A program made the position numbers and the translations under genes. 64,000 bases of DNA from Cristatella mucedo. Its lineage: Eukaryota; Bryozoa; Phylactolaemata; Cristatellidae. The number at the start of each line of letters is the position of its first letter. Within the stretch, counting starts at the first letter, position 1. Under the pieces are notes generated by a model that was given only the letters and a program-made list of their open reading frames with translations, searched no databases and was not told the DNA's origin. The stretch spans positions 153,501-217,500 of the forward strand of contig WPIO01000150.1 in assembly GCA_009760855.2 (NCBI GenBank), read 5' to 3'. This document shows, one piece after another, positions 24,770-36,537 of the stretch.

Positions 24770-26910
24770 GAAAATTTCACATGATTCCGCTTACGCGTTT
24801 TACGAAGTCCAGTGATATAGGATTGCAGTGGCCCAGGCCAATACCCCAATCTACCACAATCCATGGCAATCCGCTGCATTCTACTATGCAACGAAAGAAA
24901 TCCTGATCGAAGAGCTCATTTTTTTAATTGCATATGACCGCTAACTCTGCAACACCTGCATTAAAAAAGTTCACTTGCATGGGCACGGCCGTTCTCGTGC
25001 AACACACTGCAATCGACTGCAGTAGCCGGGCCAATACGACAATCCTCTTCAATCCAGTGAATCCACCGCATAGAAAATCAAAATACATCGCGCCGAGCTC
25101 CAGTTTTTATTGCATAAAAAAGTGCAGCGTGCTGTGTGCACAACCACGTAAAATAAAAAAATTGTGCAATCTCGCACTGTGGCAATGGGCGGCAATTGCC
25201 TGAAATGAGCTGGAAAACTACCCCAATCCACTCTATTCCACTGCAAATCATCCTCAATAAGCGATCACGAAGCTCTAATTGACATTGTATATAGGAATAG
25301 ACTCAGTTAAAACTTGCATACCAAATCCTCCACTCCATTTTGCACACGCGTTCTCACGCAATGAATTGCAATCGACTGCAACGACTAGGTCCCGTACCAC
25401 AATCCACAATACCACAATGCCTCATTCCACAGAAATCTGCTGCAATCTGCTACACAGCCACCAGAAAGCGTACACTGAAGCTCTAACTATGATTGCACAG
25501 TGCTGTAATTTTTGGTTATTGTGTAAACCCACAATTTCACTACAATAGCTTAAATCATTTGGAGCAATGCCGTGCAATTGACTGCAATGGCCCGGACCGA
25601 TTCCTCAATTTACTGCAATCTGATGCAAAATGCCCCAAAATCGGTTTCAAAATGCTTCAATTTTTTATGTATGTTACAAAGAACAATAGCTAATTTCAAC
25701 GAGATCGTTTCAGGCAATTGCACTCGTACAATCTTGCACAATGCATGGCAATTTACGGCAACGGCTCTGCTCAAAGCAGCATTCCACTACTATCCGTGGC
25801 AAGTTGACACTAAATTGACTGGGCAAAGTGCCGACTGTCATTGAATTTCACATTTATTTGTGCTTAAAGTGAAATCGTAGGACTTTCAAGCTATTTTACA
25901 AGTTAATTGTCAACAATACACGGCAATTGACAGCAATAGCAGGGACCGATGCCAAAATGCTTGGCAAATCGACAAGAAATCGGCTGCACCAAGCTCCAAT
26001 TCTCATTCCACGTAACATCTTACAGAGTGAACACATAGTTTCAACCAGCTCTGACCGTTTAATCTTGAGCAATGCATGGCAACAGACGGCAATTGCCCGG
26101 GCAAATAAGGCAATCCATAATGGTCCATCGCTAATCACTGGAGAGAACTGGGCCAAAATAAAATCTATCTCACCTGTCACAGACCACTGTGTTGAAGGTG
26201 CAACCGAATCTTTTCAACCAATCGCGAACTTACAATCTCGAGCAATGGACGGCAATCGACAGCAATGGCCTGTGCCGATACCACATTTCCCGGCGAATTG
26301 AAGAGAAATTGGCAGTGCGGAAGCCCCAATTGTCATTCCATATAACATTCCGTTGCATCCAAAGTAAATCCGTGGAACTTTCAAGATGAATTTGAAGATT
26401 TTGATTACTGTCAGCATTTCACGGCAATCAAGAGCACTGGTAGGGGCCGGTAGCGAAATCCTTGGAAAATCGACAAGATTGGCTGCAATAAGCTGAATTT
26501 CTCATTCCACGAAACATGTACCTGTTTTCGCGCATAATTTTTATCATGGTACGCATTCAATCAACGAAAACCCATGGCAATCGACGGCAATGGCCAGGGG
26601 AAATACGTCAATCCATACAAGACAGTTACAAATGCAGCGACAGTTGCTGAGAGAAGCTCCAACTTTTCTTGAGCATTGCACTGCACTGCATTAAAAGTGC
26701 AGCCACATCCTTTTATACAATCGACAAAGGCACAATCGAGGGCAATGGCCCAGTCTTTGCAGCAATCTGGTTCAAATTTTGCTGGAATTGGCTGCTTGAA
26801 TTTGTAATTATCCTACTACATAACGCTCACTGTGGACACGCATGCTGCCCTTTTTCGAGTTAAACCTTGGGCAATCGATGGCGATTGCCCGAGACAATAC
26901 AGCAATCTAG
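24770..26910. repeat. Degenerate satellite, about 13 units of about 171 bp
   Basis: A core resembling GGCAATCGACGGCAATGGCC, then CGGGCCGATAC and CAATCC, recurs with its GGCC point at about 24830, 25026, 25198, 25384, 25588, 25763, 25939, 26095, 26268, 26440, 26592, 26748 and 26887. Steps are 139-204 bases with a mean near 171. Some units also share a second block (AATCGACAAGAAATCGGCTG ... TCTCATTCCACG). All units are strongly diverged. No gene is visible in the block. Confidence 0.75.
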
Positions 26911-28120
26911 GATTGTCTGTTATAAACAATGAGCTGCTGGTTTAGTGTTGGATGCAGAACCACGCCAGATTGGGTGTAGAATTTCCCTCAAAGCTATCAT
27001 CTTAAAAAAGCGAGAGAGGAGTCTCAACGAAGAAAGTTCATAGGCTCCATGATCTCCAGTAGACAAAAAATCGGCTATTTGCATCCTAGGTGGATAATCA
27101 CAGCCGCCTAAGGTAAGGCTCAATGCTAGCATCTTCGTTTGAAAACAGATCGAGGAGATCGCAGCGTTCGCAAGTAGGAAATTCGCTAAGAGGCTGAACG
27201 TGCTGGTGAAGCGGCTCGAACCCTTTCGTTGTAGTGGTCCACAGCTTTATAGGCTATCGGAAAACTAAAAGCAGCAGGCCCAGGGTATCGTGGAGAACAT
27301 TTGCAACTGCATTCCAGAAACTCAAGAATGATATGGGGGCAACATATAAGGAGGCAGGTTAGCACTTCCATTAAGATAAACTAGATTTTGAACGGCGTTA
27401 ATAAAGACATTGAAACTAAATTTAGATGGGAGACTATGTTCAGTGGCTTTTTCGAGAAAGAGATTAGCTGCACGACCTCTAACCTAGAACCCATGTTCAT
27501 TATGAATGTTTTTGACTAATCATTTCCCACGACTTCGGCCTAACTAATGTTAGTTTCCAGTCTCTTGCTATTCTTTCTGACTACATGCAAACCGAATGAC
27601 GCAAATCGTTTAGTAATATAATTGTAAAAATCGCGTCTTTCGGTTGGCATTTAGTCAGAAAGAACAACAAGCAGCTCAAAATTAACATTCAGTCAGAAAC
27701 TGATTTCGGATTTGTAGGACCTCTCAATGGCAAAGACGTTACATCAAATCCCTATATTACGGAATCCGTGTTCAAATTCGCTCGCAATTTATTGAATTGT
27801 CTATGCTTTTATTAAAAAGAGTTGCCATTAATTGCTCTGATGTTTAGAGCTGAGAGTGATTTGATACTGAAACAACGAAAAAAGTATCCCCGTTTATGCT
27901 TAATCGATCTACAATAAACCGATGTCGTGCGAGATTTGATAGTAATTTACTCGATAAAGTCGACACAAGCAAAGAGATAAGTAAACCAGCGTTTCGTGCC
28001 AGCCACGAAAAATCAAAATCTGGCATCGTAGTTGGTCGCTACTTCGTCGAGCACGAAGTCTTGGTAGTTCTTAAAATAATTAGCTCAGCAATCGAGATCT
28101 ATAAGGGCAGTACATTAAGT
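26911..28120. other. No recognised feature
   Basis: Unassigned DNA between the satellite and the GC-rich LTR-like island. No convincing coding block. Confidence 0.4.
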
Positions 28121-28121
28121 C

Positions 28122-28522
28122 TGTAACCGCGTAGAAGCTCGTCCCCCGGCTCTCTACCGGTGGACTGTGTGATGCAGTGCTGCATTGCGGTTAAAACACA
28201 GGCGGCCACAAATGGGTGCCGAAAGCAATAGTTTATTGTGGGACGGTTAGTAGTGGTTACGCGCCGGCGCAAGCGCTTTACGCGGCGCGCACCGGACCGA
28301 CGGAGTTAACTGTGCAAAACCCCCGAAGCCCGAGTATAACCAACTACCCTGTGCGTTTACGCGGCGCGTATCAATCCGACGGAGTTAACTGCACGAACTC
28401 CCGAAGCCCGACTATAATAACTACCCTACGAGTTTACGCGGCGTGTACCGGACCGACGGAGTTAACTTCGCGAACTCCCAAAGTCCGAATATAACTAACT
28501 ACCCTATGCGCGTGTCGCTACA
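28122..28522 (-). mobile_element. LTR-like GC-rich island (candidate LTR, 401 bp)
   Basis: Ends TGTAACCGCG on the left and GTCGCTACA on the right, parallel to the proven solo LTR (TGTAACGCC ... GCGCTACA). A minus-strand AATAAA lies at 28237-28232 after an internal tandem array, again parallel. No target-site duplication is visible, and the island continues to the right, so it may be one end of a larger decayed LTR element. Confidence 0.45.
28277..28510. repeat. 77-79-bp tandem repeat, three units
   Basis: Units start TTTACGCGGCG at 28277, 28356 and 28433. Each has ACCGGACCGACGGAGTTAAC, GAACTCCCGAAG and TATAACTAACTACCCT-like segments. Confidence 0.85.
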
Positions 28523-29030
28523 GCACCCCAAGATACGAGCAGCTAACTGAGTAGCCGGCAGAACACAACTGCACAGTCTAAGTTGCACTTTACTGTCCGT
28601 CGCCGTAGGTTCGATTCTCGTGCCCTTGAAGCGTAGTCTCGCATTGACTACCGAAGCTGCAGCCCTCAGCTCTCGTGGCGTAGTCTCAGCTCGACTATCC
28701 AAGCTGTTCCTAAGCTCTGTCACTCGTCTCATTATATTCTCTCTCCTCTCCACTCCTGACCTAGCACGCGGCTGCTATTTCTACTTCGGCATATTAGTCG
28801 GTGCACATCCTGACCGCAACGTCTGCACCAGGCTTCATTCTAACTTTAGCCGGTAGACCAGGAGCTGGGCTTGTACTAGCTGTCCAAGTCGAACCCGCTA
28901 AGACAACCACATTAGTCGCTCCATCTCCTAACCGCATCGCCTGCATAAAGCTCCATTCTAACCTGAGCTAGGTGAGTCAGGAGCTGGGTCTGTACTAGGT
29001 GCCCTAGTCGACCCCCCCCCCCAAGGCGAG
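28523..29030 (-). other. GC-rich flank of the LTR-like island with 118-bp direct repeat
   Basis: Two units start TAGTCG at 28795 and 28913, sharing ATTCTAAC, AGGAGCTGGG and TGTACTAG. The block ends in a C run at about 29013. A minus-strand frame of 84 codons (28499-28753) is open but unrecognised. It may be internal sequence of the LTR element. Confidence 0.45.
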
Positions 29031-29529
29031 GGCTCCCATCGCGGCTAAGCTGAGAGGTGCACCAGTGCAAGTCTGCAGGTTTGGTCGTGGATTATTAAAT
29101 TCATCATGACCACTCGGAGCCTATTCGGTCAAGATCTGTAGCAGACGTGTGTCATTAGATTCAACTGAAGTGACCAGCATCAGTTTCTTTTCTTTACATC
29201 TACTTTCGATGTAGGTACAAGTGGCTTACCAGTGAACGTCCAATGCCCTGCGATGTGGAATGCCTAGTGGGTTGTCGCCAAAACCAATCGCGAAGCTCCT
29301 GTCGGTGTCTCCGAGCATTTAGTAAATATGAGCCATGGCTGAGTTTCTGTAGGCTGCTGGCCTCAGGCCTTGGTCGGCAGAGATGAGAGTGGTGAAGGCA
29401 GCACTCGCTCAAACCAAACGGCTGAGGCCTTGGGGGTCCTGTTTCCTCCTGCTGTTCGTGCTGGCTTCAGCTAATTAGTGCATCTTTTGCAGCCAGCCAC
29501 TTTTCCTGATGTAAGTAAAAAATATACTA

Positions 29530-29682
29530 ACTGATTTAATAGCCTCATCTGTCAATCGGCAGAAGAGCCTAAACGGCTATCACCACCGTTAACAGTTGGC
29601 ATCGCAAACTGCAGGATTCGAAGCCACTACCTCGGTGGGAAAGAGCAAGCACCTTACCTTCAGGGTTATAATGGCCCTGATC
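29530..29682 (-). mobile_element. tRNA-derived SINE
   Basis: The reverse complement reads GGTAAGGTGCTTGCTC, ACCGAGGTAGTGGCTTCGAA (box B) and AGCCGTTTAGGCTCTTCTGC, aligned with 40538-40717. Confidence 0.7.
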
Positions 29683-29970
29683 CTGGCTGCAGCATTTTAG
29701 GTTTTTGACCATGCAACATAGCTACCCAAGAAAAGAGACACGATAATTCTGACCACTACGTTAACTGTATTAACCAACCAGTGAAATCCTAGTGAAACCA
29801 GGTAAGCTGGTGTAAAGAACTAGTGGCCATGTACTTTTAGTCCAGATTTCTCGATTGTGAATGCTTATCTGCAGTATTCTTTTGAAGTATCTAGTACAAA
29901 ATCGTAACCCAATCGCAGTACAATTAGAGACAATAAAAACAATTGGAGAAACCTTAACTGTAGGGTACAC

Positions 29971-30572
29971 ATAATAATAATAATAAAAGTATTAAATTTG
30001 GTATAGCACCCTCAGAGAACTCAATATCTTTCTACGCACTTTAAATCCACTGCAGAGAAAGTAAAATGGAATGGTTAGTGGTAGCTTGCTCAAAAAACAA
30101 GAATAACCGGGAGAGGGGTGACATGCACATGGTCAGTGTGCAAGTTTGGTTAGTGGCATTATGCACAGTGTCAGCGTGCATAAGCCCATAAAGGACGAAT
30201 CTCAGCGACCCACTAAATGCTATGATAAATAGGCGCATTTTTAGTTGCTTTTTAAATGTGGTTAAGTCAGGAGATGTCGTGACACAATTTGGAAGAGAGT
30301 TTCAGGCTTTAGGAGCACACGAACTGAAAGTACTCCAAAGGATCTCCAAAAGGTCTCGAAAGGATTTAAGACTTGTACGAGGTATAGGTAAACCGTTAGA
30401 TTCCAAAACGTGTATTGTGTGATGCTTAGCCTGGTGGGGAAGTAGATCTAATAGGTTAGCTGAAGCCAAAGAATAAAGAGACCTAAAAGGGAACGGCAAA
30501 ACCTTGAAGTTGATGCGTTATTTGACTGGGAGCCAGTGCAGGTCGGCGAGAATCGGAGTGCAATGAAGTTTT
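29971..30572 (-). mobile_element. CR1/L2-like LINE 3' fragment
   Basis: The (TAA)n end, GCACCCTCAGAGAACTCAAT tail and the reversed C-terminal RT region (ANLLDLLPHQAKHHT, FRDLLEILW) mark the last 600 bases of the family; frames are broken. Confidence 0.75.
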
Positions 30573-30666
30573 CTTGCTTCTTGTAAGTTCGCTGCTTGCG
30601 AGGACCTGTTCTCACAAGGGACACATTAATGAGGGATGAAATCTTAAGTAAAACTGAGAGACACTG

Positions 30667-30745
30667 TAATAATAACAATAACAATAGTAATGCACTTACT
30701 AAAGCGCCCTCAGAGAACTCAATCTCTTTCCAGGTTCTTCACAGT
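30667..30745 (-). mobile_element. CR1/L2-like LINE 3' tail only
   Basis: (TAA)n then AAAGCGCCCTCAGAGAACTC and CTCTTTCCAGG, a second independent tail about 100 bases beyond the preceding fragment and followed by a GAGACACTGA mini-repeat (30750-30802). Confidence 0.65.
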
Positions 30746-30802
30746 GACACACTGAGAGACATGAGAGACTCTGAGAGACACGAGAGACACTGAGAGACAC
30801 TG

Positions 30803-32770
30803 TGTGCACGAAAAGCGTCCTCGGTTGCGATTCCTTGGCGAGCAAGGCCTTAACAGTGAGAGAGTGTAAATTGTGAGCAGAATAGGACCTGAAAATTAAA
30901 TTATTTGGGAAAATCTACTTTTAAGCCCCTCGTAAATACTCATAACCGTTTATAATTCTTTTATGAAATCATTCACTGAGACTGGTTAGTAATAATTGAA
31001 ATGCCGTACCTATTATATCATAGATAGTTTGGACTAACGGTCACTACAGAAAGACTTGACCATCAATAAAATCAAAAGCTAGCACGCAATGCAGATACCG
31101 TGCTCAGCAAGCACTGAGAATCTATTTAATTCAGTAGTCCTGAGAGTATTGGTTGAAACAGTGCTGAAAAGATGAACATACGCTTTAAAATTTATCGGAA
31201 CTTATTGGCTTAAAACATCGATGTGTCCATCGAGCGAATGTGATAGCACTCTTAAAAGTGTCCTGCCATAGACAGACTTTGCTCAGGTAACTTGAATTCC
31301 CTCTTGTGATAGGAACTCCCTAATCAGTTTAAAACAGCAGCCTAAGTTGACGTTTTCAAGTGTAAGAACTGGGTTCAAGGTAGTTGAAGTAGATGGCAAC
31401 ATTTCACTGCCCATTTGAAGGACTATATATCTGTGTTCTCAACAGCTATTTTTATTTTTATATTTGAAAATTAGTTACAAATGAGCCTTCATTTGTAACT
31501 AATTTTCAAATATAAAAAGGAGTTGGTAAAGTTAAACGGTGGGTTAGATTAAGGATAGTCACGTCTGATATTGGCCAATTTTATTTTTGCTCTTAGCACG
31601 CATCTCAGACACTCATTTCATTAAGTCATAAAAGCAAAGCAGCAACTTTAATCTGCCTGAATGCATTTATTTGAGTAAATAAAAATGTTAAGCCTCATTA
31701 TATGGCAAAAATTAAAAAAAAATTGAATGCCAAAGAGAGCAACGATTGCTTCGAGGATTTTTGAGCGACGCTGACACTTTGAGCGACACATTTTCATATA
31801 ACAAAAAAGACAACCAAAGGTTACAAGTTTATAAATGCAACTGCTGCTCAAGGTTCATGCAAGCTCTTAGTTTAGGCCTACAACAACCCCGGCCAACTCC
31901 TAAAGAATGCTTATGGAACCAATACTCCACATATTATACACCCCTACTAGGCGTGATTATTGATGATTCCTTGATGTGTTTTCGTGTGCCTCATTTAGTC
32001 GTCAACCACGTGCAGCTGTATGCATAATGGCTTCTATTCTGCCGCCATTCTTGTGGCTCAGCTTATGTGTTAAGCAGCCATCGCCTCAAACTTAACTGAC
32101 TGTCAGAAACCTTACTTTTATGCGAAATTGTGAAGACCGAGATCAAGCATACATCAACCAACTTCTTGACCTTAGGTGATGCCGACCCCACGGGCGTCTC
32201 TTCCTTTCCAGTCTTACATATAAAAGCAGCGAGTAAAAGAGCGGTGATTGTCACATACTTCTCCCTCAATTAAAATTCGTTTGCTAGCCCAATGAAACAG
32301 TGATTCAAATCTATTGGTTTTAGTGTCTTAAAAGCAAGTTCGTAATAGAAGCTGTAATATATTTACCCATAATACCAAATCCTAATTTATGTGAGATCTT
32401 TTCTGGCCTAATTTTGATTCTCTGTCAAATAAATCGTGCCTTCTGAGTTCTTATTAGTTTGATAAGATATGTCATTATCTAAACTTTCGCATTTAGTTTT
32501 ACATTATGGGCCAGTCTGCCTATTTTTCTCTTCTTACTCATGGGCATGACTCAGGAACAGCAGAGGTCGCACTATCAGTCAAATATTCTCCTGCAATTTT
32601 ACTCAATCGTTAACTGTGAATGATGAATTCTACACGTATGCCCACAAACACACGTCAGATAATCTGCAGTTTCTGCCATCCCTACATACGGAGAATCATT
32701 TAAGAATAAACCTATATACAATCTTAATTCTTTAAACAATTATAATCGTCCCACGAAAATATCTTTCATC
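30803..32770. other. No gene recognised apart from the hairpin
   Basis: AT-rich intergenic sequence; nothing coding is convincing. Confidence 0.4.
31455..31518. repeat. Perfect 30-bp inverted repeat with 4-base loop
   Basis: Arms 31455-31484 and 31489-31518 are exact reverse complements (inner ends TTACAAATGA and TCATTTGTAA) around the loop GCCT. Transcribed or single-stranded, it would form a long AT-rich hairpin. Confidence 0.95.
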
Positions 32771-32779
32771 TCCCTGCAG

Positions 32780-32891
32780 TTCGATCCTCATGCCGACCTG
32801 TTCAAACTAGCAGAATGCCCCAACGTGGACTTTGTCGACGTTCTGGCTGAGTTTTTCCCTTGGAATAATCACACCGTTTGCCCTCACGCAG
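32780..32891 (+). CDS. Possible isolated coding exon
   Basis: An open 112-nt block between CTCCCTGCAG and GCAG|GTGGCT, phase 0 in and phase 1 out, reads FDPHADLFKLAECPNVDFVD ... FFPWNNHTVCPHAG. It has a protein-like composition and both splice signals, but no repeat or family that I recognise and no neighbour exon identified. It might belong to a gene between copies 1 and 2, or be chance. Confidence 0.3.
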
Positions 32892-33470
32892 GTGGCTTGT
32901 GGTTTACATAATATATTGAACTACTAGGTAGACATAGAGCTAGGTTGAGAAAGTGTGCCCAAGATAAGCACCGACTATCTATCCTCAGGCTTATGAAGCC
33001 TAATTTCGATCGTATAAATCGGTCTTTGCAAAAGTTAAGTGTAACTAATATAACAAAACGTTCAAATCACAGATGCACATTCCAAAGACACTTATATTTA
33101 CCATCAGCCATTTCCTTTATTTTTCTCTTGTTAACTTAATACCTAGATAGTATAGTATTGGGGTGATCTTGCTGATCGCTCGTATAGCTTCTTTATCATC
33201 AAGATCGACAAGCTGCAAGAATATTCCAATGGTGACAACGAATTCAAGTCTGAGGCTCGGCTAATAGTCCTCCAAGTTAGTGGCTGGTGGAACGAATGAA
33301 GAGCTAGCAATCTTGATGAAAAAATGCTACTGTAGCATTCCCTAGCCCACTGCCTAGCCTGTAGGCCAAACAGAGATTGTGAAACGAACAAAGATCGAGG
33401 TAAAAGAGCCCACTGACATAGGCTAATAGCAGAGTAAAGACTAAAGTAACTCCCTAAGTCGTCACTTTGT

Positions 33471-33654
33471 CCAGACTTGCAGGAATCAAGATGGAATGCT
33501 GTCACTACAAGCAAAAAAATGTGATTCATGTCTGCCTAAGGCTCTTAAAGTGAGGACTTGTAGGGCGTTTGGCTGTATCAACCGGGAGCTGCCGCAGCCG
33601 AGAGCCGAGCGAGTGAGCAGCTGCTATTCTACAGCGTTTACCACTGAGATTTCA
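33471..33654 (+). promoter_or_regulatory. Conserved upstream block, copy 2a
   Basis: Aligned with 6631-6812 and with the blocks before copies 2b and 3, ending in GAGATTTCAG eight to nine bases before the signal exon. Shared motifs include GTGATTCATGTCTGCC and CTTAAAGTGAGGAC. Confidence 0.35.
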
Positions 33655-33663
33655 GGAAGCTGA

Positions 33664-33736
33664 TTGGCAGTGCTAGGTAGTGCTATATTCATCGCTTCTG
33701 CTCTTGCTGCAGGCTGCAAAGCCAAGATCCTACTGG
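33664..33736 (+). pseudogene. Signal-peptide exon, copy 2a (start lost)
   Basis: 73 nt aligned with 6821-6893 and ending TGG|GTAAGC. The start codon is TTG; otherwise the frame encodes a hydrophobic signal-like stretch (LGSAIFIASALAAGC). It is followed by a 209-nt intron as in the other copies. Confidence 0.7.
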
Positions 33737-33945
33737 GTAAGCACTGACTTACTAGATACCCGAGCTTAATTTTCGTTTGGTAGCACGTTGTCCTTAGAAA
33801 GTGCTGCTGCCATCCAAGAAGCTGCAGTAGTAACTCTGAATAATACTGGCTCCCTGAGCAATGATGGATTTCACAGATGGCCTTTTCGAAATGACAGCGT
33901 GCCTGTCCCACAGTGAGTGCTTTCAACGCGTTCGGCTACTTTCAG

Positions 33946-34182
33946 AATGCACCCACGGCCAGTTACAAGACGAGTACATCGCCGATGACACAGACCTAAG
34001 CCTGTACTACAGCTGCAAAGATGGACAGCCTTCACTGCAGTGGCCAGCGGTGAGCAAGCCAGGTTACAGGCTGCCAGCCTACTCTAACATATCAAATAGG
34101 AATCCGTGCAGCAAAAAAACGTCGAGCAGCATTGGCTGCCTTCGTTGCGACCTACCAATTGATCCAGTGAAAGCCAATGGAG
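33946..34182 (+). pseudogene. CBM14-like exon, copy 2a (donor lost)
   Basis: 237 nt and still open. The second cysteine is replaced by serine (LSLYYSC) and another cysteine by serine (VSKPGY). The donor GT is GA. The retained frame with lost splice donor and lost cysteines indicates relaxed constraint. Confidence 0.7.
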
Positions 34183-34520
34183 GAAATTCTCTGAGCTCTG
34201 TTCGATTGTCTCCCCACTGTGCAGTCCTGCATGCCAGACTTGTTCACATGGGTCCAGTGAGCTCAAACGATCAACGGCTGGTGCTCACCCTTTAAAAAAA
34301 TTTAAGTGAGAAACTTCTGGGCAAGATCTACGAATTTCTTCAGTCATACATAGCCTCAAACTTTCGTGCAAACAGTTACCAAAAGAATTAGCTCAAATGC
34401 AGCAGGCGTTTTACTTGCTTGCTATTACAACATTTTTTGCACTTACGACATGCGAGATAATAAGTATGTCAATTGGCTAGGAATGACAAACAATATATAA
34501 GCATGTTGTAGCAGCACATA

Positions 34521-35350
34521 GTAATAATAATAAGAATGCACTTGATAAAGCACATTCAGAGAACTCAATCTATTTCTAGGCGCTTTACATTTCCTGCAAA
34601 GGGAATTGCAATTGAATCATGAGTAATATCATGCTTGATAAACAAGATCACTAACATGGTTAGGGTTGACATGCACAGGGTCAGCATGCAAGTGTGGATA
34701 GTGGAGGCAGGCACAGTGTCAGCATGCATAAGCACATGAAGGACGAACCACATAGACCCACTAAATGCTGTCCTAAATAGGTGAGTTTTGTAAGTTCTTT
34801 TTAAATGTGGTCAAGTCAACGGATAATCTGACGCAAGTCGGGAGGGAGTTCCAGGCTTTGGGAGCATGCGAACTAAATGCACGGTCTCCAAAAAATTTGA
34901 GGTTTGTACGAAGTAATGGTAAACTGTTGGATTCCGAAAAGCAGGTGGTATGCTGCTTGGCCTGGTGTGGGAGTAGATCTGAAAGATAGGCTGGAGCCAA
35001 AGAATGAAGTGACCTAAAAGTGAGCGACAAAACCTTGAAGTCAATCCATCGCTTGACTGGTAGCCAGTGCAGTTTGGCAAGAAGTGGTGTAATGGGGCAA
35101 CTGCGAAGCTCACGACAGACGAGCCTAGCTTCGGAGTTTTGCACAAGCTGCAATCGCCTGATCGCAAATACTGGTTGGCCAGTAAGATGTGAGTTGCAGA
35201 AGTCGAGACGGGATGTCACGTATCAATGGACCAACTTGGACGTGGTATCCTTATCTAAACAGCCCAAATTTCAGCAATCTTATGCAGCTGAAAGTTGGCA
35301 GATTTGTCTGTGGAGCTTGATTGGTCGTCTAGCGAGAGGTCATAGGAAAA
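34521..35350 (-). mobile_element. CR1/L2-like LINE fragment in copy 2a intron
   Basis: From the (TAA)n end to the RT C-terminal block (RRLQLVQNSEARLVCRE, LHWLPVKRWIDFKVLSLTF, KAWNSLPTC). Present in both tandem units, so it inserted before the 2.65-kb duplication. It is absent from gene copies 1 and 3. Confidence 0.8.
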
Positions 35351-35629
35351 TGTAACCCTCTTTAGACATTGCTGTGAGAAACAGGTTGTGTTTTTGCTTG
35401 TTGTAAAAGCACGAGTCAGAGGACGCCAAGATGTTAGTCTCGTGACATTTCAAAGCCACGTTAGCATGGGAACTGATAACATGGTCTCCGATTACTTCAG
35501 TCGTTTAGTGAAACAGTTTTAGTGACGAATCTGACGAGCTTGTAGTGTCTTGTAAAGCCTCAGTAAAGAATAAGTCTGTCATGGGGGGTCAGAGTAATTG
35601 TAGTTAGGGACCCACAAGAGACGACGGAA

Positions 35630-35673
35630 CACACACACAGAAGCACAAGCACACATACACACACAGAGACATA

Positions 35674-35751
<78 letters not shown>

Positions 35752-35820
35752 CACACATGCATAGGCACACACACATGCATGCATGCAGGCATGCATGCAG
35801 GTGCACACACACTCCATAAA
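35630..35820. repeat. (CA)n with ATGC-rich end
   Basis: About 100 bases of CA plus flanking CACATACAC, ending in CATGCATGCATGCAGGCATG; shared with 38.21-38.39 kb. Confidence 0.9.
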
Positions 35821-36064
35821 TGCATACATTATTAAGTACATATACATATACAAATAAGCATATACATTAACAACCGAGCTATTTTGATCCAGGTCATTTG
35901 CCATTTTAAAGAATTGTGTCAGTATCCAAGGTATGTCAACAGTTTTTTTTTATTTTTGATACACTATGAGCCAAAGTTATTGAGCATTGTGTTATATATA
36001 ATGCTACAGCATTCCCTAGCCCACTGCCTAGCCTGTAGACTAAACTCCCCAGTCGTCACTTTAT

Positions 36065-36248
36065 CCAGACTTGCAGGAACCAAGATGGAATGCCGTCACT
36101 TCCAGCCAAAATTGTGATTCATGTCTGCCTAAGCCTCTTAAAGTGAGGACATGTAGGGCGTTTGGCTGTAGCAACCGGGAGCTGCTGCAGCCGAGAGCTG
36201 AGCGAGTGAGCAGCTGATATTCTACAGTGTTTACCACTGAGATTTCAG
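36065..36248 (+). promoter_or_regulatory. Conserved upstream block, copy 2b
   Basis: Near-identical to 33471-33654 because of the local tandem duplication. Ends GAGATTTCAG just before ATG at 36256. Confidence 0.35.
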
Positions 36249-36255
36249 AAAGTTG

Positions 36256-36328
36256 ATGGCGGTGCTAGGTAGTGCTATATTCATCGCTTCTGCTCTTGCT
36301 GCAGGCTGCAAAGCCAAGATCCTACTGG
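36256..36328 (+). pseudogene. Signal-peptide exon, copy 2b (ATG retained)
   Basis: 73 nt with an intact ATG and a hydrophobic signal sequence, donor TGG|GTAAGC. It belongs to the tandem duplicate of copy 2a, but its downstream module is broken. Confidence 0.65.
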
Positions 36329-36537
36329 GTAAGCACTGACTTACTAGATACTCGAACTTAATTTTCGTTTAGCAGCACGTTGTCCTTAGAAAGTGCTGCT
36401 GCCATCCAAGGAGCTGCAGTAGTAACTCTGAATAATACTGGCTCCCTGAGCAATGATGGATTTCATAGATGGCCTTTTAGAAATGACAGCGTGCCTGCCC
36501 CACAGTGAATGCTTTCAACGCGTTCAGCTACTTTCCT

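Noticed and set aside
24770-26910. Short open frames of 60-124 codons across the satellite.
   Set aside because: They follow the repeat, change frame between units and have no family features.
28545-28625. tRNA-like segment with GGTTCGATTCTC box B.
   Set aside because: No convincing cloverleaf or box A at the right distance; it lies in the GC-rich LTR-like island and may be chance.
33798-33912. A possible 115-nt alternative exon between the signal exon and CBM14-like exon (also 36390-36504, 62969-63083, and split in copy 1).
   Set aside because: It has TAG-like acceptors and GTGAGT donors in several copies and a partly protein-like frame, but it would leave a 33-nt intron, breaks the reading frame and lacks an acceptor in copy 1. 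The equal lengths are explained by recent duplication of a 209-nt intron.
33861-34295. A 144-codon open frame starting upstream of the CBM14-like exon.
   Set aside because: It reads through the intron and lost donor. The signal-peptide exon with phase-matched splicing, as in copies 1 and 3, is a better model.
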